A program made the translations under genes and the position numbers. The notes beneath the pieces are model-generated. The model ran no database searches, had not been told where the DNA came from, and was given only the letters and a program-made list of their open reading frames with translations. Below are positions 1 through 9,852 of a stretch of 64,000 nt of DNA, in pieces. The stretch's first letter is position 1, and each line of letters begins with the position of its first letter. Location of the stretch: NCBI RefSeq assembly GCF_005116675.2, contig NZ_CP050699.1, forward strand, positions 1,511,001 to 1,575,000, in the 5' to 3' direction. Source of the DNA: Desulfosediminicola ganghwensis (GTDB lineage: Bacteria > Desulfobacterota > Desulfobulbia > Desulfobulbales > Desulfocapsaceae).

Positions 1-1123
1 TGGCCGCTTCGGGCACGCCCAGCAATTCCAGCAGCGGAATGAACGGCATACCCAGCCAGGTAAAGATCGGCGTCGTTTCTGCAATGACCAGAGCCACAGT
101 ACCTACCGCCATGATCACCGGCAGCACCCCGATCCATAGATCGGCCACGTTTTTCAGTCCCTGTTGCAGTACCAGACCAGGTTTACTGGCACGTTGCGCC
201 TGTTGCAGGGCCTGGTGCCAGCCCCAACTCAGTACAGTATGTCCTTTCGGAATCAGGTCTTCATTGCCTTGCCGTTTCTTGCCGTTAATGTATTTGTCGG
301 TAAAAAGCGATAGTGGTGGGATACGCGGGGTGATAACGGCTGCGGCAAAACCAGCAGCGCAGACGGCAGCATAAAATTGCAGAAACATATGCTCCAGGCG
401 AACCTGGGCCAGAACCACCAGTGAAAACGTGATAGAGACGGTTGAGAAGGTTGTTGCCATGACCACACCCTCTCTCTGGGTGTAGTGGCAGTCCTCATAT
501 TGTTTGGTGGTCAGCATGATGCCTACGCTGCCATCACCGAGCCATGAGGCAAGGGAGTCAACTGCGCCACGGCCAGGCAGGGTAAAGAGCGGACGCATGA
601 TTGTGCTCATCAGGGTGCCCACCAGTTCCAGCAGACCGAAGTAGAGCAAGAGCGGCAGCAACATGCCGGCAAAAAGGAACACACCGAGAAGGGTAGGCAG
701 CAGATCGAAGAGGATGAGCCCGCCGGTGTCTTCAGACCTGATAACTTCAGGACCGAAGCCAGATACGATGGCGAGCACCATCGCGGCACCTGCCATTCGG
801 ACCGCATACCAGCCGGGCGAAAGTTTGAACAATGCAGTCAATAAGGGGCTTTTACCCAACCAACTGGGCTTGGCAAACAGCACGTAGCTGCTCATCAGCG
901 CACTGCTGCATATCAGAGCCGTGATAAGCCACTTTGCCCACTCCCCAATGCCGGTGGTAAAGAGTTTGGCCAGAATGGCAACGGGAATGGTTACAGAGCC
1001 ATTATATGGAATAGGAGTCATAAACAAAAAGACTCCCAGTAAAGATGGCAGCAAGAAGCTGATTACCTTAGGCGAAGTTGTATCTATTTTGCCGGCCAGG
1101 TCGGCTACTTCGGAATTCTGCAT
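1..1123 (-). CDS. YjiH-family nucleoside-recognition (Gate) membrane protein, 3' truncated by window edge
   Basis: Reading the minus strand from the ATG at 1123 gives an open frame of 374 codons that runs off the left edge, so the C-terminus is missing. The protein begins MQNSEVADLAGKID and then shows many hydrophobic segments, such as VISFLLPSLLGVFLFM and MVLAIVSGFGPEVI. The stretch PGRGAVDSLASWLGDGSVG followed by MLTTKQY is typical of the Gate/nucleoside-recognition domain of the YjiH and spore-maturation SpmA/B-like families, which are inner-membrane proteins of uncertain transport function. A GGGAG ribosome site lies about 12 nt before the ATG. It is followed upstream by about 1 kb without genes, so it is probably the first gene of its transcript. 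Family assignment is by remembered pattern; the substrate is unknown. Confidence 0.75.
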   Translation of the reverse strand, partial: MQNSEVADLAGKIDTTSPKVISFLLPSLLGVFLFMTPIPYNGSVTIPVAILAKLFTTGIGEWAKWLITALICSSALMSSYVLFAKPSWLGKSPLLTALFKLSPGWYAVRMAGAAMVLAIVSGFGPEVIRSEDTGGLILFDLLPTLLGVFLFAGMLLPLLLYFGLLELVGTLMSTIMRPLFTLPGRGAVDSLASWLGDGSVGIMLTTKQYEDCHYTQREGVVMATTFSTVSITFSLVVLAQVRLEHMFLQFYAAVCAAGFAAAVITPRIPPLSLFTDKYINGKKRQGNEDLIPKGHTVLSWGWHQALQQAQRASKPGLVLQQGLKNVADLWIGVLPVIMAVGTVALVIAETTPIFTWLGMPFIPLLELLGVPEAA

Positions 1124-2141
1124 AACTACAAACTGCTCCCTTCGTAAAACTGATAGGTTCAATGCCTACTGAAAAAAAAGCGGGAGAATAGCGTATATAT
1201 GTAGGCAAGGCAACGACTAAATGGGCAGGTTGTTGTGGTGAAGTAGCCTCTGCGAAGTTCAACAAAATTGGGCATTGCAGCAAAGTTTGGTTATATTCGA
1301 TTGTTATGAAAGTCAGTTTCTATGAGGGGCTTGTGGCGTCTGGGAAAGAATTTTTTTGAGTGTGAAAGGAAGGTATCCGGAGAGGGGAGCTGCGGAGAAT
1401 CATAACCCCTCTGATATACCGGAGGCTGTTGGAGACTCCCTTCCTTGAACTGGGGTAAGGTGGAGGAAAAAGACACCAATGTTAAGAAAACGAGGACAAG
1501 GAGGTGTCCCTATGACCAATTAAACCAACATTCAAGGAACATACATGGCTTTTTGCTCCCTCAGAAGTGTGGCGGAAAAGTGTTGCATTACCTGATTCAG
1601 CTCAGTGCCGCGTACTTCAGAGTCTCGCGAGCTCGCTTACCTGCCAAGGAGTTGCTGCACGGTACGCGATGATCAGAAAGTTTTGATCTGGGCATAGGGT
1701 GCCTTTTCTCTGTTGGGTTCTGGATGTTTCGACAAGTGGTTATTAGGCATAGCCGAAACGTCCTGATTCACCACGTCAAAAAGAAGATAAACGACTTGCC
1801 GGTGAGATCAAAGCGGCTCACCAAAGAAGCCGGGAAACATATGGGCCAGAAAGGTTACAAGGCGACCTGGCTGAGCATGGTATGCATGTATAGAGCCTTT
1901 GATGGATGTCATTTCGTTGCTCCCCATGAGAGGTGATGTTTGCATTACATAATTTTAGGAGGTTAGATACTTCGGCAGGATTTGCTGAAATACTGCGATG
2001 CTGCAGCCAATTCGGGAGAATTTGTAATATGTTGTAGGATCGGTGTTGATCGTTTACTGTGAAATGTTTAATGAAAAAGAAATTTCTTGCATCATTACAA
2101 TAACGTGCGATTGAAGCCTAACTCTCTTTTGGGGGGGTGTC
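1124..2141. other. Intergenic region with no supported gene
   Basis: About 1 kb between two divergently transcribed genes. The short frames in both directions lack a convincing ribosome site and resemble no family I recognise. A small hairpin (GGTGAG at 1801-1806 pairing with CTCACC at 1817-1822) is visible but has no T-run. The divergent promoters for the flanking genes should lie here; I could not pick them with confidence. Confidence 0.5.
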
Positions 2142-5100
2142 GTGAACGTCCAAGGTCAGGTAGTTTGCCTACTGCTGGCTGCTATGTTGATTTTCGCAGG
2201 AACAGCCAATTCCGCCGGTAACAGTTCTCCGAAAGCTCAGAACGGCCTGCTCGATCTTTCTGGCTGGGATTTTCAGCGTGACGGCAACATCAATCTCAAC
2301 GGAGAGTGGGAATGGTACTGGCAGCAATTGCTTGACCCTTCTGATTTCAGCGTTGTCCCCCCTCCCCAGCCAACCGGGCTGGCAACCCTGCCCGGCGCCT
2401 GGAACGGAAAGGAAGTAGACGGCCAGACGCTTACAGGGAACGGCTTCTCAACTTACCGTTTAACTACACTTGTTCCGCGAGATGGGCGTATAAAGGCTAT
2501 CAGTATCAAAAACCAGTCTTCCGCTTACGTTCTTTATATCAATGGACAGATCGTCGCCCGCAACGGTGAAGTGGGGACGGAACGTGACACAGTAACCCCC
2601 CGGTACCGGCTTGAGCAAAAACCTTTTCATGACAATAGCGGATCTCTCGAAATCATCCTGCAGGTGGCCAATTTCAATCACCGAAAAGGCGGGATTTGGA
2701 ATCCCATCAAGCTTGGCAATGCTGACACCCTTCGTTCCGAACTAAACCTCCAGTGGATTTTCGATCTCAGCCTATTCGGCTGCCTCATGGTGATGGGGAT
2801 CTATTATATTAGCCTGTATGTACTCTATCAGGATGATCGCTCCCCCCTGTACCTTGCCATTTTCACCCTCTTCATAGCTGCAAGGATTCTCGTTACCGGC
2901 AACTACTATCTAACCCAGATCTTTCCACACATACCGTGGGAACCGGCATACAAGTTTGAATTTGGTACGATCATTGTTGGCCCTGCAGGTCTGCTACTCT
3001 TTGTTGTCAGCGTGTTCGGTAAGAAGAAAAGAGACATGCCCGCATCAATCCTGCTAGGTTGCATGGCCATAATCGGTTGCATCACTCTCATAACACCCGC
3101 CCGGATCGCCAGCTGGCTCGTTGTTCCCTGTCAGCTGTTCATCCTGGGCATCTTCGTCTACATCCTCTATGTATTGGTCCGAGCCCTGTTTCAGGGTGAC
3201 CAAAAAGCCGCTATTCTACTAGGCGGCATGCTGCTTTTAACGGTTACCGTCGTCATTGATATTCTCAGCGCCAATAAGCTCATCTACCTTAGCTACCTAA
3301 CTCATTTCGGCATTTTCTTCCTCATTCTGTCCCAGTCGTTCGTTCTGTCTGTTCGTAGTTCAGATAGTTTTAGGCAGGTCAACATGCTATCCGGTGAACT
3401 AGCCAAAAAAAATCTCGCCTTGGAGCGACTGGACATGCTCAAGGATGAATTTCTTGTCAACACCACCCATGAGCTGCGCACACCACTGAACGGGATCGTG
3501 GGCATGGCTGAAAGCCTGCTTCAGCAAAATGGCGATCCTGCTTCATCAATGGCGCAGACCAGCCTGAAAACCATCATTGCCAGTGGAAGAAGACTGAACG
3601 GGTTAATCAATGATGTTCTCGATTTCGCTCGGCTGAAAAATCATGATGTAACGCTCAACCCCACGGCTGTCGATCTGAAAAGCCTCACGGACAGTGTTAT
3701 TTACGGGCTGCAGCCACTGGCCGACAGGAAAGCGCTTCTGCTGATCAATGAGATTAGCGAGGACATACCAGCCATTCATGGAGATGAAGACCGTCTTCAG
3801 CAAATTCTCTACAACCTGATCGGCAATGGCATCAAGTTTACGGAAAAGGGGGTGGTGCGGGTTCATGCAGTTTTACAAGACAGTTGGGTGCGGGTATCGG
3901 TTTCCGATACCGGTATCGGCATTCCCCCGTCCCGCCTCGGGACGATCTTTTCCCCCTATGAGCAGGGAGACGCCGAGACGATTCACAAATATGGTGGCAC
4001 CGGCCTCGGTCTGCCCATCGCGGCAAAACTCGTAACACTCCATGGCGGCACGTTAGAGGTTGATTCAGACGTACCCCGTGGCTCTGATTTCAGTTTCACC
4101 GTTCCAGCCAGCCAGCAATCATCTACCGTTGATCATGACCGGCGGGCGGTTCCATCGTTATCTCCCAACCACATACCCCACTGGCCGAAGGGGCGAGCTG
4201 TGGTTCCTGGTGAATCGATACTTGTCGTCGACGACGATCCAGTGAATCTACAGGTGGTTGGCCATCATCTCCAGGCAAAATCCATCCCCTTTGACCTTGC
4301 CGCCGATGGGGTTGAAGCCTTGGAAAAGGTTCAAGCTGGTCATATACCGGCCGTGATTCTGCTGGATATTATGATGCCGAAACTCGACGGTTATGCAGTC
4401 TGCCGGCAGCTACGGGAGAAATATTCCGCCGCCGAGCTACCAATCATCCTGCTTACCGCCCGCAGTGGTCTGGATAATCTGGTACGGGGGTTTAAGGCTG
4501 GCGCCAACGATTACATTACCAAACCTTTTGCCAGAGATGAACTGCTTGTCCGCGTGCAGACTCAGCTGGATCTACAAAAGGCCTATAAGACGTTGGAAGA
4601 GAACCTGCTGCTGAAAACGGAGATAAAGCGGCGAAAACGCACCGAGCTTGACCTGAAGGTCATGCAGCGGCGACTCGCTAGGATCCTTGATACGGTCAAC
4701 GATGCGGTGCTTGCCGTTAATGAGAGTTTAGAACTGGTATTCGTCAATTCCAAAGGGGCCGCACAATTGGAAAGCGATGCGCTGGCGTTGCTCGGCCTCC
4801 ACGTCGGGGAGGTGTTTACACCTGAAAGCAGGCGGGAATCCATGGAAGTTTTGGAGCAAATATTGAGTGATGGTGAAGGAGATGATCGAATCAGGGAAAA
4901 GCGATTCACCATTATGCGGCAGCAGAGCCCACCGCTTGCCTGTGCAATTCAGTTTGTCCGGCTGGAGATTGATGCCGAGCAATTGGTCGTACTCATCTTT
5001 ACTCCTCAGGATCAATGGAACGGTGGCAACTATCCGGCTGACCAAATGTCGGTCCTGAAGCTGATTGAAGGGCTCAACACTACTCGACAACGTATGCTCT

Positions 5101-5528
5101 GCATGGAGGAATCTCTGCAACACCAATCGCCGGACGAACTGCAGCAGGTACAGAACAACTTTAAGCTCGTCCGGACTGCCCTGACGGAAATGGAATCGCG
5201 CCTGGCCGGGAATTCGAATGATATGATCAGAAAAAGCCTGGCCATCGAGGCCATGAATCTGTCCCTTGAATACTGGCAACAGTCAACTGGGTTGACCAAA
5301 GCCGACCTGGCGGAACAATCCGGCATCTGGAAAGTCTACACCAATCCGGATGGGTTTTCCCGCACCCAGACCCTGGATAAATACCTCGATGCGACTACCT
5401 TGCCCAACTATCCAAAATGGCATAATATCCTCGCCACTATTGAATTTGTTCTCGTTGCCTGCGACACCCCTTCGCCTGCAAGGGACTTGCTTGAGGAGCG
5501 GGCATTGCAGCTACGGTTGGCACCCTGA
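2142..5528 (+). CDS. Hybrid sensor histidine kinase / response regulator with 7TMR-DISM-type sensor
   Basis: An 1128-aa inner-membrane signalling protein. An N-terminal signal-like segment (about 7-24) precedes an extracytoplasmic beta-rich domain (about 40-180; LNGEWEWYW near its start) of the 7TMR-DISM extracellular type. About seven membrane segments follow (200-400), then a HisKA domain with the phospho-acceptor H443 in THELRTPLNG. The HATPase domain carries DTGIGIP and GGTGLGLPIA. A receiver domain (about 690-810) has phospho-acceptor D742 in LLDIMMPKLDG, and a PAS-like domain spans about 850-960. The last 130 residues form a predicted helical domain I do not recognise. The start is GTG, directly after a G7 tract that can act as the ribosome site. 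The gene converges with the protease gene at 5636. The ligand is unknown; small carboxylates or sugars are typical for this sensor type. Confidence 0.85.
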   Translation: MNVQGQVVCLLLAAMLIFAGTANSAGNSSPKAQNGLLDLSGWDFQRDGNINLNGEWEWYWQQLLDPSDFSVVPPPQPTGLATLPGAWNGKEVDGQTLTGNGFSTYRLTTLVPRDGRIKAISIKNQSSAYVLYINGQIVARNGEVGTERDTVTPRYRLEQKPFHDNSGSLEIILQVANFNHRKGGIWNPIKLGNADTLRSELNLQWIFDLSLFGCLMVMGIYYISLYVLYQDDRSPLYLAIFTLFIAARILVTGNYYLTQIFPHIPWEPAYKFEFGTIIVGPAGLLLFVVSVFGKKKRDMPASILLGCMAIIGCITLITPARIASWLVVPCQLFILGIFVYILYVLVRALFQGDQKAAILLGGMLLLTVTVVIDILSANKLIYLSYLTHFGIFFLILSQSFVLSVRSSDSFRQVNMLSGELAKKNLALERLDMLKDEFLVNTTHELRTPLNGIVGMAESLLQQNGDPASSMAQTSLKTIIASGRRLNGLINDVLDFARLKNHDVTLNPTAVDLKSLTDSVIYGLQPLADRKALLLINEISEDIPAIHGDEDRLQQILYNLIGNGIKFTEKGVVRVHAVLQDSWVRVSVSDTGIGIPPSRLGTIFSPYEQGDAETIHKYGGTGLGLPIAAKLVTLHGGTLEVDSDVPRGSDFSFTVPASQQSSTVDHDRRAVPSLSPNHIPHWPKGRAVVPGESILVVDDDPVNLQVVGHHLQAKSIPFDLAADGVEALEKVQAGHIPAVILLDIMMPKLDGYAVCRQLREKYSAAELPIILLTARSGLDNLVRGFKAGANDYITKPFARDELLVRVQTQLDLQKAYKTLEENLLLKTEIKRRKRTELDLKVMQRRLARILDTVNDAVLAVNESLELVFVNSKGAAQLESDALALLGLHVGEVFTPESRRESMEVLEQILSDGEGDDRIREKRFTIMRQQSPPLACAIQFVRLEIDAEQLVVLIFTPQDQWNGGNYPADQMSVLKLIEGLNTTRQRMLCMEESLQHQSPDELQQVQNNFKLVRTALTEMESRLAGNSNDMIRKSLAIEAMNLSLEYWQQSTGLTKADLAEQSGIWKVYTNPDGFSRTQTLDKYLDATTLPNYPKWHNILATIEFVLVACDTPSPARDLLEERALQLRLAP

Positions 5529-5635
5529 TTGGCTTACCTATTGCCCCCCCTGCCGGACTGAATACCCGACAGGCAGGAACCTGCTTTATTGAATAAGTGG
5601 TTAGCACAATGTGCTTTCTTGCTAAGTAGAACCAA

Positions 5636-8323
5636 TCATGGGATATGGGTAGAGTCAGAACTTTCAGCATTGTCCGCAGGTATATAGGTCATCCCATCAA
5701 GGGTGAGGTTTTCAACTGCAAAGGCCAGGGTGTCTCCAGAATTTACCGATATCTTTCTGGATTCTAGGACAGCAACACCGTTTTTGTCGGTCCCTTTCGT
5801 TACGACCATAAGTAACGAGGCGTTGAGCTCCCAGCGTCCGGAAACCGATACACCCTTCAATGGCATGCCGTTCCCGTCAGTAACAGTAACGAGGGACTTG
5901 CCGAGATAGCTGGAACCCCTTTTCATCAGAAGCAGATCCATATCAGCAATGTGCATCCTTGCATCTGGGGCTATGGAGGCGTCATTCACCGTCACGATGA
6001 ACGTATCGGCTCCTGTTGCCCCGCCATTATCTTCGACGGTCAGGGTAATAACATGTTCACCGATTGAAAGAGGCACAGCCAACGTCGCGGCTGTGCCGAG
6101 TATTGTTTCACCGTCCTGCCAGAGATAGGAGATGATTTGCCCATCAGGATCCGATGAAGCGGAGCCGTTAAGCAGTACGGTTTCCGCTCCATCACCATCC
6201 TCATCGTCAATGCTCCGATCATTACCACCATCCACCACCGGTGGTTGATTGGCGACAACGGTCACTGTTACTTCATCCGTAGCACTCATGCCTTCATTGT
6301 CCGTAACCGTCAAGGTGATCGAATGCTCCCCTATTGAAAAACTGCCGGTGAAGACTTCTGCTGTTCCAAGGACACGTTGATCTTCGGTCCATAGGTAAGA
6401 AAGAGGAAAGCCTTCGGGGTCCATCGAGGCCGACCCGTCGAGTGTATACAACTCAAAACTATCTCCATCAGCGTCCGAGAGCGTGTCACCGGTCCCGGCA
6501 TCGGCCGTCGGAGGCAGGCTCGGCAAAGGTGCGGCTGGCTGGCCGATGACGGAGACATCGTCTATGTACCAACCTTCGAAATCGTTATACATCTTGTCAA
6601 CGGTGTCGAACGAAAACCGGAGACGGATTATTTCGCCATCGTATGCTGCGATGTCCAGTGTTTCCTGAGCCATGATGTTATCGGTGCTCCTGCTGGTAAA
6701 TATCTCAGTAAATGAAGCTCCGTCGTCTGTACTGATGGCTACAAAGGCCTTGTCGAAATTCGGATCATCTTCCGTTTCAAGGTAGTGGTTGAACAGGAGT
6801 GTTGAAAAGGTGACCGTGGTCAGGTCAATCGGGGGCGAGATGAGATAGCCCTCGTTGGCAGCTCCGGTATCGTAGTTGAGAGTATTGTCAATTCCATAGT
6901 GCCATGATGTGGAAATGCTTGAGTACCGGGTGCCGGAGAGGTGCCAGAGGGCTGTCTCGCCCTGGACAGTCCATGGATCATTTTCCTGCTCAAAATCATC
7001 GTAAAAGATTGTTGTCAACTCCGGCTGCTCCAATGATACCTTGCCGAGCAGAGCATCATATCCGTTGAGTCTTCCGCCTGTTGCAACCCTGCCCCTGAGG
7101 CCGATTGCAGGTGATACGGCGTTGAGTATACGGTCTTTCACTGTGATGATTGTCGATGCTGGGAATTCGGCCATAAGCAGCGCTGCGACACCGGTGACGT
7201 GTGGTGCCGCCATTGAGGTTCCGCTCATGTGTTCATATGACTCATTTGGGGTGGTTGACAGGATATCCACTCCCGGTGCGCCCAGATGTACTGTGGAAGG
7301 GCCATAGTTCGAAAAAGCTGCAAGGTTGTCATTGTGGTCCGTTGCGGCAGTTGAAATGATGTTCGGTAAATCGTATGCGGCGGGATAAAAAGGGGTTATA
7401 TCAGTGAAGGAGCTACTGTTGCCTGCTGCAGCAATGACAAGATGATCTGCAGCTCCGATAGCCTCCTTGAGCGCTTGTGAAAAGCCTTCGCTTCCCCAGC
7501 TGTTATTTGACAACTGGGCCCCCTTCTGTACTGCGTACTGGATGGCTTCGATTGCATCGGTCACGGTTCCGTTGCCGGTGGCATCCAGAAATTTCAGAGG
7601 CATAATGCTGGCCGACCAGCATACCCCCGCACTGCCTGTACCATTGTTGCCTGCGGCTGCAATGATCCCAGCGACATGAGTTCCATGGGAATGATCGTCG
7701 TAAGGATCATTATCACCATTGGCAAAATCCCAGCCCCGGATATCGTCGACAAACCCGTTATTGTCATCGTCAATACCGTTGCCTGCTATTTCGCCATCGT
7801 TTGTCCACATGTTAGGAGCAAGATCAGGGTGAGTATAGTCCACACCGGAATCGATCACCGCCACAATCACGGCGGAGGCATCGGATCGAACATCCCAGGA
7901 TTCGGGGGCGAAAATGTCGGCTTCTGTCGTTCCCCCAGTCTGCCCGTTGTTAAATAGACCCCAAGATTCATGGAAATAGGGGTCATTTGGAAACATCGCC
8001 GCGTGAACTATGTAATTCGGTTCGGCATATTCTACCCTGCGGTCACGGCGGTATTGTTGTACGAGTTTATCTATAGATCGCCCTTGGCCGTGAACCTTCA
8101 GTTTCATGAAGCGACCTTTCCGATTTTCAGATAGTACGGAGGTCTGATGAAGCTGGTTGATGCTGTTGATCTCATTCCGACTGGTTCCGGATGTATATTT
8201 TACTATAATTTCATCCTGTACAAATCTTAAGTTCTGGTGACCGGCCTGAATCGAGGCTGAAGCTGTTGATGTCATACAAAGTAAAACGAGCACACCATAC
8301 ATGAGTTGAAATGAAGGCCGCAT
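5636..8323 (-). CDS. Secreted subtilisin-like (S8) serine protease with two PKD domains
   Basis: An 895-aa exported protease. Residues 1-24 form a signal peptide ending in STASASI. Residues about 30-110 resemble the propeptide of fervidolysin/thermitase-type subtilases (DEIIVKYTSGTS, VEYAEPNYIV). The catalytic domain (about 115-430) has the full triad: D158 in AVIDSGVDYTHPDL, H213 in HSHGTHVAGI and S370 in MSGTSMAAPHVTG, with oxyanion N302 in AAAGN. Next comes a beta-sandwich region (about 437-595) with an immune-inhibitor/MAM-like look. Two PKD repeats follow (about 604-690 and 694-780; LDGSASMDPEG, LNGSASSDPDG), then a C-terminal beta domain (785-895). It is probably released or surface-attached and degrades external protein. 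The next gene upstream on the same strand (8452-9852) encodes another secreted protein, separated by a strong hairpin. Confidence 0.92.
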   Translation of the reverse strand: MRPSFQLMYGVLVLLCMTSTASASIQAGHQNLRFVQDEIIVKYTSGTSRNEINSINQLHQTSVLSENRKGRFMKLKVHGQGRSIDKLVQQYRRDRRVEYAEPNYIVHAAMFPNDPYFHESWGLFNNGQTGGTTEADIFAPESWDVRSDASAVIVAVIDSGVDYTHPDLAPNMWTNDGEIAGNGIDDDNNGFVDDIRGWDFANGDNDPYDDHSHGTHVAGIIAAAGNNGTGSAGVCWSASIMPLKFLDATGNGTVTDAIEAIQYAVQKGAQLSNNSWGSEGFSQALKEAIGAADHLVIAAAGNSSSFTDITPFYPAAYDLPNIISTAATDHNDNLAAFSNYGPSTVHLGAPGVDILSTTPNESYEHMSGTSMAAPHVTGVAALLMAEFPASTIITVKDRILNAVSPAIGLRGRVATGGRLNGYDALLGKVSLEQPELTTIFYDDFEQENDPWTVQGETALWHLSGTRYSSISTSWHYGIDNTLNYDTGAANEGYLISPPIDLTTVTFSTLLFNHYLETEDDPNFDKAFVAISTDDGASFTEIFTSRSTDNIMAQETLDIAAYDGEIIRLRFSFDTVDKMYNDFEGWYIDDVSVIGQPAAPLPSLPPTADAGTGDTLSDADGDSFELYTLDGSASMDPEGFPLSYLWTEDQRVLGTAEVFTGSFSIGEHSITLTVTDNEGMSATDEVTVTVVANQPPVVDGGNDRSIDDEDGDGAETVLLNGSASSDPDGQIISYLWQDGETILGTAATLAVPLSIGEHVITLTVEDNGGATGADTFIVTVNDASIAPDARMHIADMDLLLMKRGSSYLGKSLVTVTDGNGMPLKGVSVSGRWELNASLLMVVTKGTDKNGVAVLESRKISVNSGDTLAFAVENLTLDGMTYIPADNAESSDSTHIP

Positions 8324-8362
8324 TTTTCTTACCTTTGCTTTTGATGTCGAACAGGTTGATAA

Positions 8363-8397
8363 CAGCCGGGACCGATCTGGCAGACCGGTCCCGGCTG
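8363..8397 (-). terminator. Strong GC-rich hairpin between the Cys-rich secreted protein and the protease
   Basis: CAGCCGGGACCG (8363-8374) pairs perfectly with CGGTCCCGGCTG (8386-8397) around an 11-nt loop. It lies just after the stop of the 8452-9852 gene and 40 bp before the protease start. No T-run follows on the minus strand, so it may be an attenuator or mRNA-stability element rather than a classic intrinsic terminator. Confidence 0.55.
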
Positions 8398-8451
8398 CAC
8401 CCAGCCACAGGAGCGGCCATTGCCTGGGGAGCCTCTCCTGTAAATCTTATC

Positions 8452-9852
8452 TTATTGATCAAAAACAATTTTACTGCGCTGACCCTCAGGCACCAGGAGG
8501 AGTGTGCGATTATCCTCCATATACTTCTTGATTGCCGCAAGCTGGTCTTCCAGGTCCAGAAGTTGTGTGTTGGTATTGCCTGAACTTGTCCTGAGCTCGC
8601 TGATATCACTTTTGAGGAGGTTTACATCCTCCTGCAAGACCACGACCTTGCCTTTCTTGCCTTCCGAGGTGTTGAACTGGTTCCAAATCTGCTTGCTGCA
8701 GGCTTTGGAGTCGTCTGCTTGATAGGACTTAGCCATTTCCCCACTGAGGGCGGTTATTTCCTTTGCATCACTCAATATGGTGATCACCCCTTTGAATACA
8801 TCATTGAGTCCCTTAGCGACATGGAATGCGATTGTCATCGGAGAACATGCTGCCCTGGCATTGAATCCCATAGCATCCTGAGCGCAGGTGTCATGGGCTA
8901 CATCTGATATAGTTTCTAGCACTTCAATCCCGACATTGGTGACAATGACCACTGCATCTAGGGAGGTGATGGTAATTTGAAGAACCTGTTCAGCGATTAG
9001 GTGGTCGCTTACCGGATCGGTCGTGACGTTGTCGCAGGGGTCGTCTGCTGGGGCTGGGGGTTGGTAGTCATCCTGGGTTACCGGCATGGCGGCAAGCATG
9101 GCTCCCAGTTCGGAGATCATTGCGCGCTGCTGGGCAAGCACCACATTTGCAGCACGTTTAGACGATATGGCATCCTTCAAACTCCCAACGAAACGCTCTT
9201 TATTCTGGCCTTTTCGTGAAACCCCGTTGCCATCAGTTTTGTCGTTACAGACCTGATCGCACATGTTCGCTTCGCGCTCATTTACCCAGACATCTTCCCC
9301 GTACAGATCTGTAGCGGAAAAGACATCACATTTTCCATTGCCGAACTTGTCTTTACCATTTCCTGTATCCACCCAGGAATAACCAGGTGGCAAGTAATTG
9401 TCATCTACTAGGGACTCGTAGTAGAGCAGGTCAGAATCCTTGCAGTTTTTCCCCTGCTCCTTGTCGGCTTTTGACAGCATCTCGTCATAATCCTCGTCGG
9501 TGGCCGTGGCATTCATCTCACGGGCCCGACGGTTGTCGTTACGTAGTGTTTCAATCCTGTCAATGAGTTCGGGTTGAGGATTAACCCCGGTCTGCACCCT
9601 GATAACTGCAAAAATCCCGGCTGATTCCATTTCCTTAAGCATATCATCAGCCTGGTCGATCATTTCGTCCTCCTGGTCGAGGATATCTGACATGCAGGCA
9701 GAAACAGAGCCATTTTCACAGCTTTCCTGTGATTCGGCTAGAGCAACCGCGGCTCCGAACAGAAAAAAATGCAGACTGCAAAAGAGCATCACTAAAAAAG
9801 GCATCATATTGTCGTTAGGCGTGGTATGCCTTCTGCGTCCTGGAGTACTCAT
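8452..9852 (-). CDS. Secreted cysteine-rich protein of unknown function with C-terminal coiled coil
   Basis: The start is taken at the ATG at 9852 because GGGAGG sits 6 nt upstream and the product then begins with a signal peptide (MMPFLVMLFCSLHFFLFGAA, cleavage near ALAES). An in-frame upstream extension lacks such a site. The mature part is about 440 aa, acidic and largely helical, with ten cysteines in the exported part (for example SCENG, NMCDQVCND, DPCDNV), an even number compatible with disulfides. The last 70 residues look like a coiled coil (VVVLQEDVNLLKSDISELR, LLDLEDQLAAIKKYME). No family is recognised. It could be a surface or periplasmic structural protein, or a partner or substrate of the secreted protease encoded just downstream; the latter is inference from proximity only. 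Confidence 0.7.
   Translation of the reverse strand: MSTPGRRRHTTPNDNMMPFLVMLFCSLHFFLFGAAVALAESQESCENGSVSACMSDILDQEDEMIDQADDMLKEMESAGIFAVIRVQTGVNPQPELIDRIETLRNDNRRAREMNATATDEDYDEMLSKADKEQGKNCKDSDLLYYESLVDDNYLPPGYSWVDTGNGKDKFGNGKCDVFSATDLYGEDVWVNEREANMCDQVCNDKTDGNGVSRKGQNKERFVGSLKDAISSKRAANVVLAQQRAMISELGAMLAAMPVTQDDYQPPAPADDPCDNVTTDPVSDHLIAEQVLQITITSLDAVVIVTNVGIEVLETISDVAHDTCAQDAMGFNARAACSPMTIAFHVAKGLNDVFKGVITILSDAKEITALSGEMAKSYQADDSKACSKQIWNQFNTSEGKKGKVVVLQEDVNLLKSDISELRTSSGNTNTQLLDLEDQLAAIKKYMEDNRTLLLVPEGQRSKIVFDQ

Noticed and set aside
1291-1936. Several short frames in the 1.1-2.1 kb intergenic region
   Set aside because: Short, without ribosome sites, no recognisable domains; overlap each other on both strands.
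4728-5279. Minus-strand frame of 183 codons inside the hybrid kinase
   Set aside because: Lies wholly within the conserved kinase gene in the opposite direction; shadow frame.
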